The notes beneath the pieces were generated by a model. The model saw only the letters and a program-made list of their open reading frames with translations, made no database searches and was not told where the DNA came from. Shown here piece after piece: positions 4,905 through 5,734 of a DNA stretch of 5,734 nt. The stretch is taken from NCBI GenBank assembly GCA_017444505.1, contig JAFSWK010000106.1:1-5734 (forward strand), read 5' to 3'. The first letter of the stretch is position 1. Each line of letters begins with the position of its first letter. This stretch comes from Rhodocyclaceae bacterium. GTDB lineage: Bacteria; Pseudomonadota; Gammaproteobacteria; Burkholderiales; Rhodocyclaceae. The position numbers were made by a program, and so were the translations under genes.

Positions 4905-5403
4905 CCTTCCCGCCACGCTGGACGCTGCCCGCCTCTCGCACGAGCTGGCCGCACAAATCCGCCCGCGTCTGCGTCCCAACACCCACCTTGTCGGTCTTTA
5001 TACCGGCGGCGTCTGGCTGGCCGAAACGCTGGCCGAACAGCTCGGTCTGGGCGCGCCCGGCGTGCTGGACATTTCCTTTTACCGCGACGACCTGAGCGAA
5101 CGCGGGCTGGCCGTCGCCCCCAAACCCTGCGCGCCGGGCATTGACATCAACGACGCCCACATCATCCTGGTCGACGACATTCTGCAAACCGGGCGCACCA
5201 TCCGCGCCGCGCTCAATGTGCTGTTTGACTACGGACGTCCGGCCTGCGTGGAACTGGCCGTGCTCGTCGACCGTGGCGAGCGCCAGTTGCCGATTGCCGC
5301 GCAATACTGCGCCCTCACCCTTTCCTCTCCCCTGCCCGAACACCAGCGCCTGAAGCTCGAACGCGGCGCAGCGGGCAAACTGCAACTGAGGCTTGAACGA
5401 TGA
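4882..5403 (+). CDS. pyrR: PyrR: pyrimidine operon regulator / uracil phosphoribosyltransferase family
   Basis: The 173-residue product is a type I phosphoribosyltransferase. LVGLYTGGVWLAETLAEQLG (36-55) is the PRT loop region, LDISFYRDDLSERG (62-75) is a PyrR hallmark, HIILVDDILQTGRTIRAAL (93-111) is the PRPP-binding motif with D98 and D99, and LAVLVDRGERQLPI (125-138) completes the family pattern. In Bacillus PyrR binds pyr mRNA to attenuate transcription and has weak UPRTase activity; proteobacterial members next to pyrB are usually assumed to regulate pyrimidine genes, but this is less well established. The ATG at 4882 follows AGGA (4870-4873) with an 8-nt spacer. It overlaps ruvX by 23 bp and pyrB by 4 bp (ATGA). 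No intergenic room exists here for a classical PyrR-dependent attenuator. Confidence 0.93.
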   Translation: MNTPAAPNLPATLDAARLSHELAAQIRPRLRPNTHLVGLYTGGVWLAETLAEQLGLGAPGVLDISFYRDDLSERGLAVAPKPCAPGIDINDAHIILVDDILQTGRTIRAALNVLFDYGRPACVELAVLVDRGERQLPIAAQYCALTLSSPLPEHQRLKLERGAAGKLQLRLER

Positions 5404-5734
5404 GCACGCCACATCACCCGCAACTGGACCGCGATGGCCGCCTGCAACACCTGCTCACCCTCGACGGGCTGCCGCGCGAAATCCTCACTTCCATTCTGGA
5501 CAACGCCGCGCCGTTTCTCGCCGTGGCCGAGCGCGAAATCAAAAAAGTGCCCCTGCTGCGCGGCAAAAGCATTTTCAACCTCTTTTTTGAAAACTCCACG
5601 CGCACCCGCACCACCTTTGAAATCGCCGCCAAGCGCCTGTCCGCCGACGTAGTCAACCTGAACATCTCCCCCAGCTCCACCGCCAAAGGCGAGAGCCTGC
5701 TGGACACCATCGACAACCTCTGCGCCATGCACGC
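5400..5734 (+). CDS. pyrB: Aspartate carbamoyltransferase catalytic subunit, N-terminal part (3' end outside window)
   Basis: The first 111 complete codons are present. The enzyme condenses carbamoyl phosphate with aspartate, the committed step of UMP synthesis. SIFNLFFENSTRTRTTFEIA (57-76) contains the carbamoyl-phosphate-binding S66-T-R-T69 motif, and SSTAKGESLLDTI (92-104) is the mobile loop that gives Ser and Lys (probably S92 and K96) to the neighbouring subunit's active site. The N-terminal ~20 residues before LTLDGLPREIL form a short extension, common in the pyrR-linked, dihydroorotase-associated type of ATCase. The ATG overlaps the pyrR TGA (ATGA), with TGAGG at 5387-5391 as the ribosome binding site. 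A pyrC-like dihydroorotase gene would be expected downstream. Confidence 0.95.
   Translation, partial: MSTPHHPQLDRDGRLQHLLTLDGLPREILTSILDNAAPFLAVAEREIKKVPLLRGKSIFNLFFENSTRTRTTFEIAAKRLSADVVNLNISPSSTAKGESLLDTIDNLCAMH

Overview
This GC-rich window (roughly 60-65% G+C by eye) looks like chromosomal DNA of a betaproteobacterium, probably of the order Burkholderiales. That rests on the yqgE-ruvX-pyrR-pyrB gene order, the GC-rich third codon positions and the protein sequences. No lineage marker such as an rRNA gene is present, so the assignment is an inference.

Layout. Positions 1-538 hold the 3' end of a MltD-like lytic transglycosylase gene, which finishes in an unusually lysine-rich tail. Six bases later a hotdog-fold thioesterase gene (545-996) begins. 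It carries a clear frameshift near 812-826. A 184-bp gap (997-1180) follows, holding a cluster of short perfect hairpins, a repeated 14-mer and a strong terminator-like hairpin that overlaps a TAAAAT -10 candidate. A small thioredoxin-fold gene with a WCGTC active site (1181-1576) comes next. It overlaps by 20 bp the 3' end of a convergent small gene of unknown function (1557-1913, minus strand). A 218-bp divergent intergenic region (1914-2131) holds a TATAAT box, two TTGC/TGCA-type operator-like sites and the glnS leader.

The second half is a tightly packed plus-strand block: glnS (2132-3847), yqgE (3884-4456), ruvX (4449-4904), pyrR (4882-5403) and the start of pyrB (5400 to the window edge). 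The last four overlap successively by 8, 23 and 4 bp, so they are probably co-transcribed and translationally coupled. GlnRS charges tRNA-Gln. YqgE is a conserved protein of unknown role, and RuvX is an RNase H-fold nuclease of rRNA processing or Holliday-junction type. PyrR and PyrB belong to pyrimidine regulation or salvage and the first committed step of UMP synthesis.

Most of the window is ordinary housekeeping DNA. I do not see a clear new multi-gene system. The parts most worth a second look are the frameshifted thioesterase, the hairpin mosaic beside it, the small minus-strand gene with its paired operator-like sites, and the near-leaderless start of yqgE.
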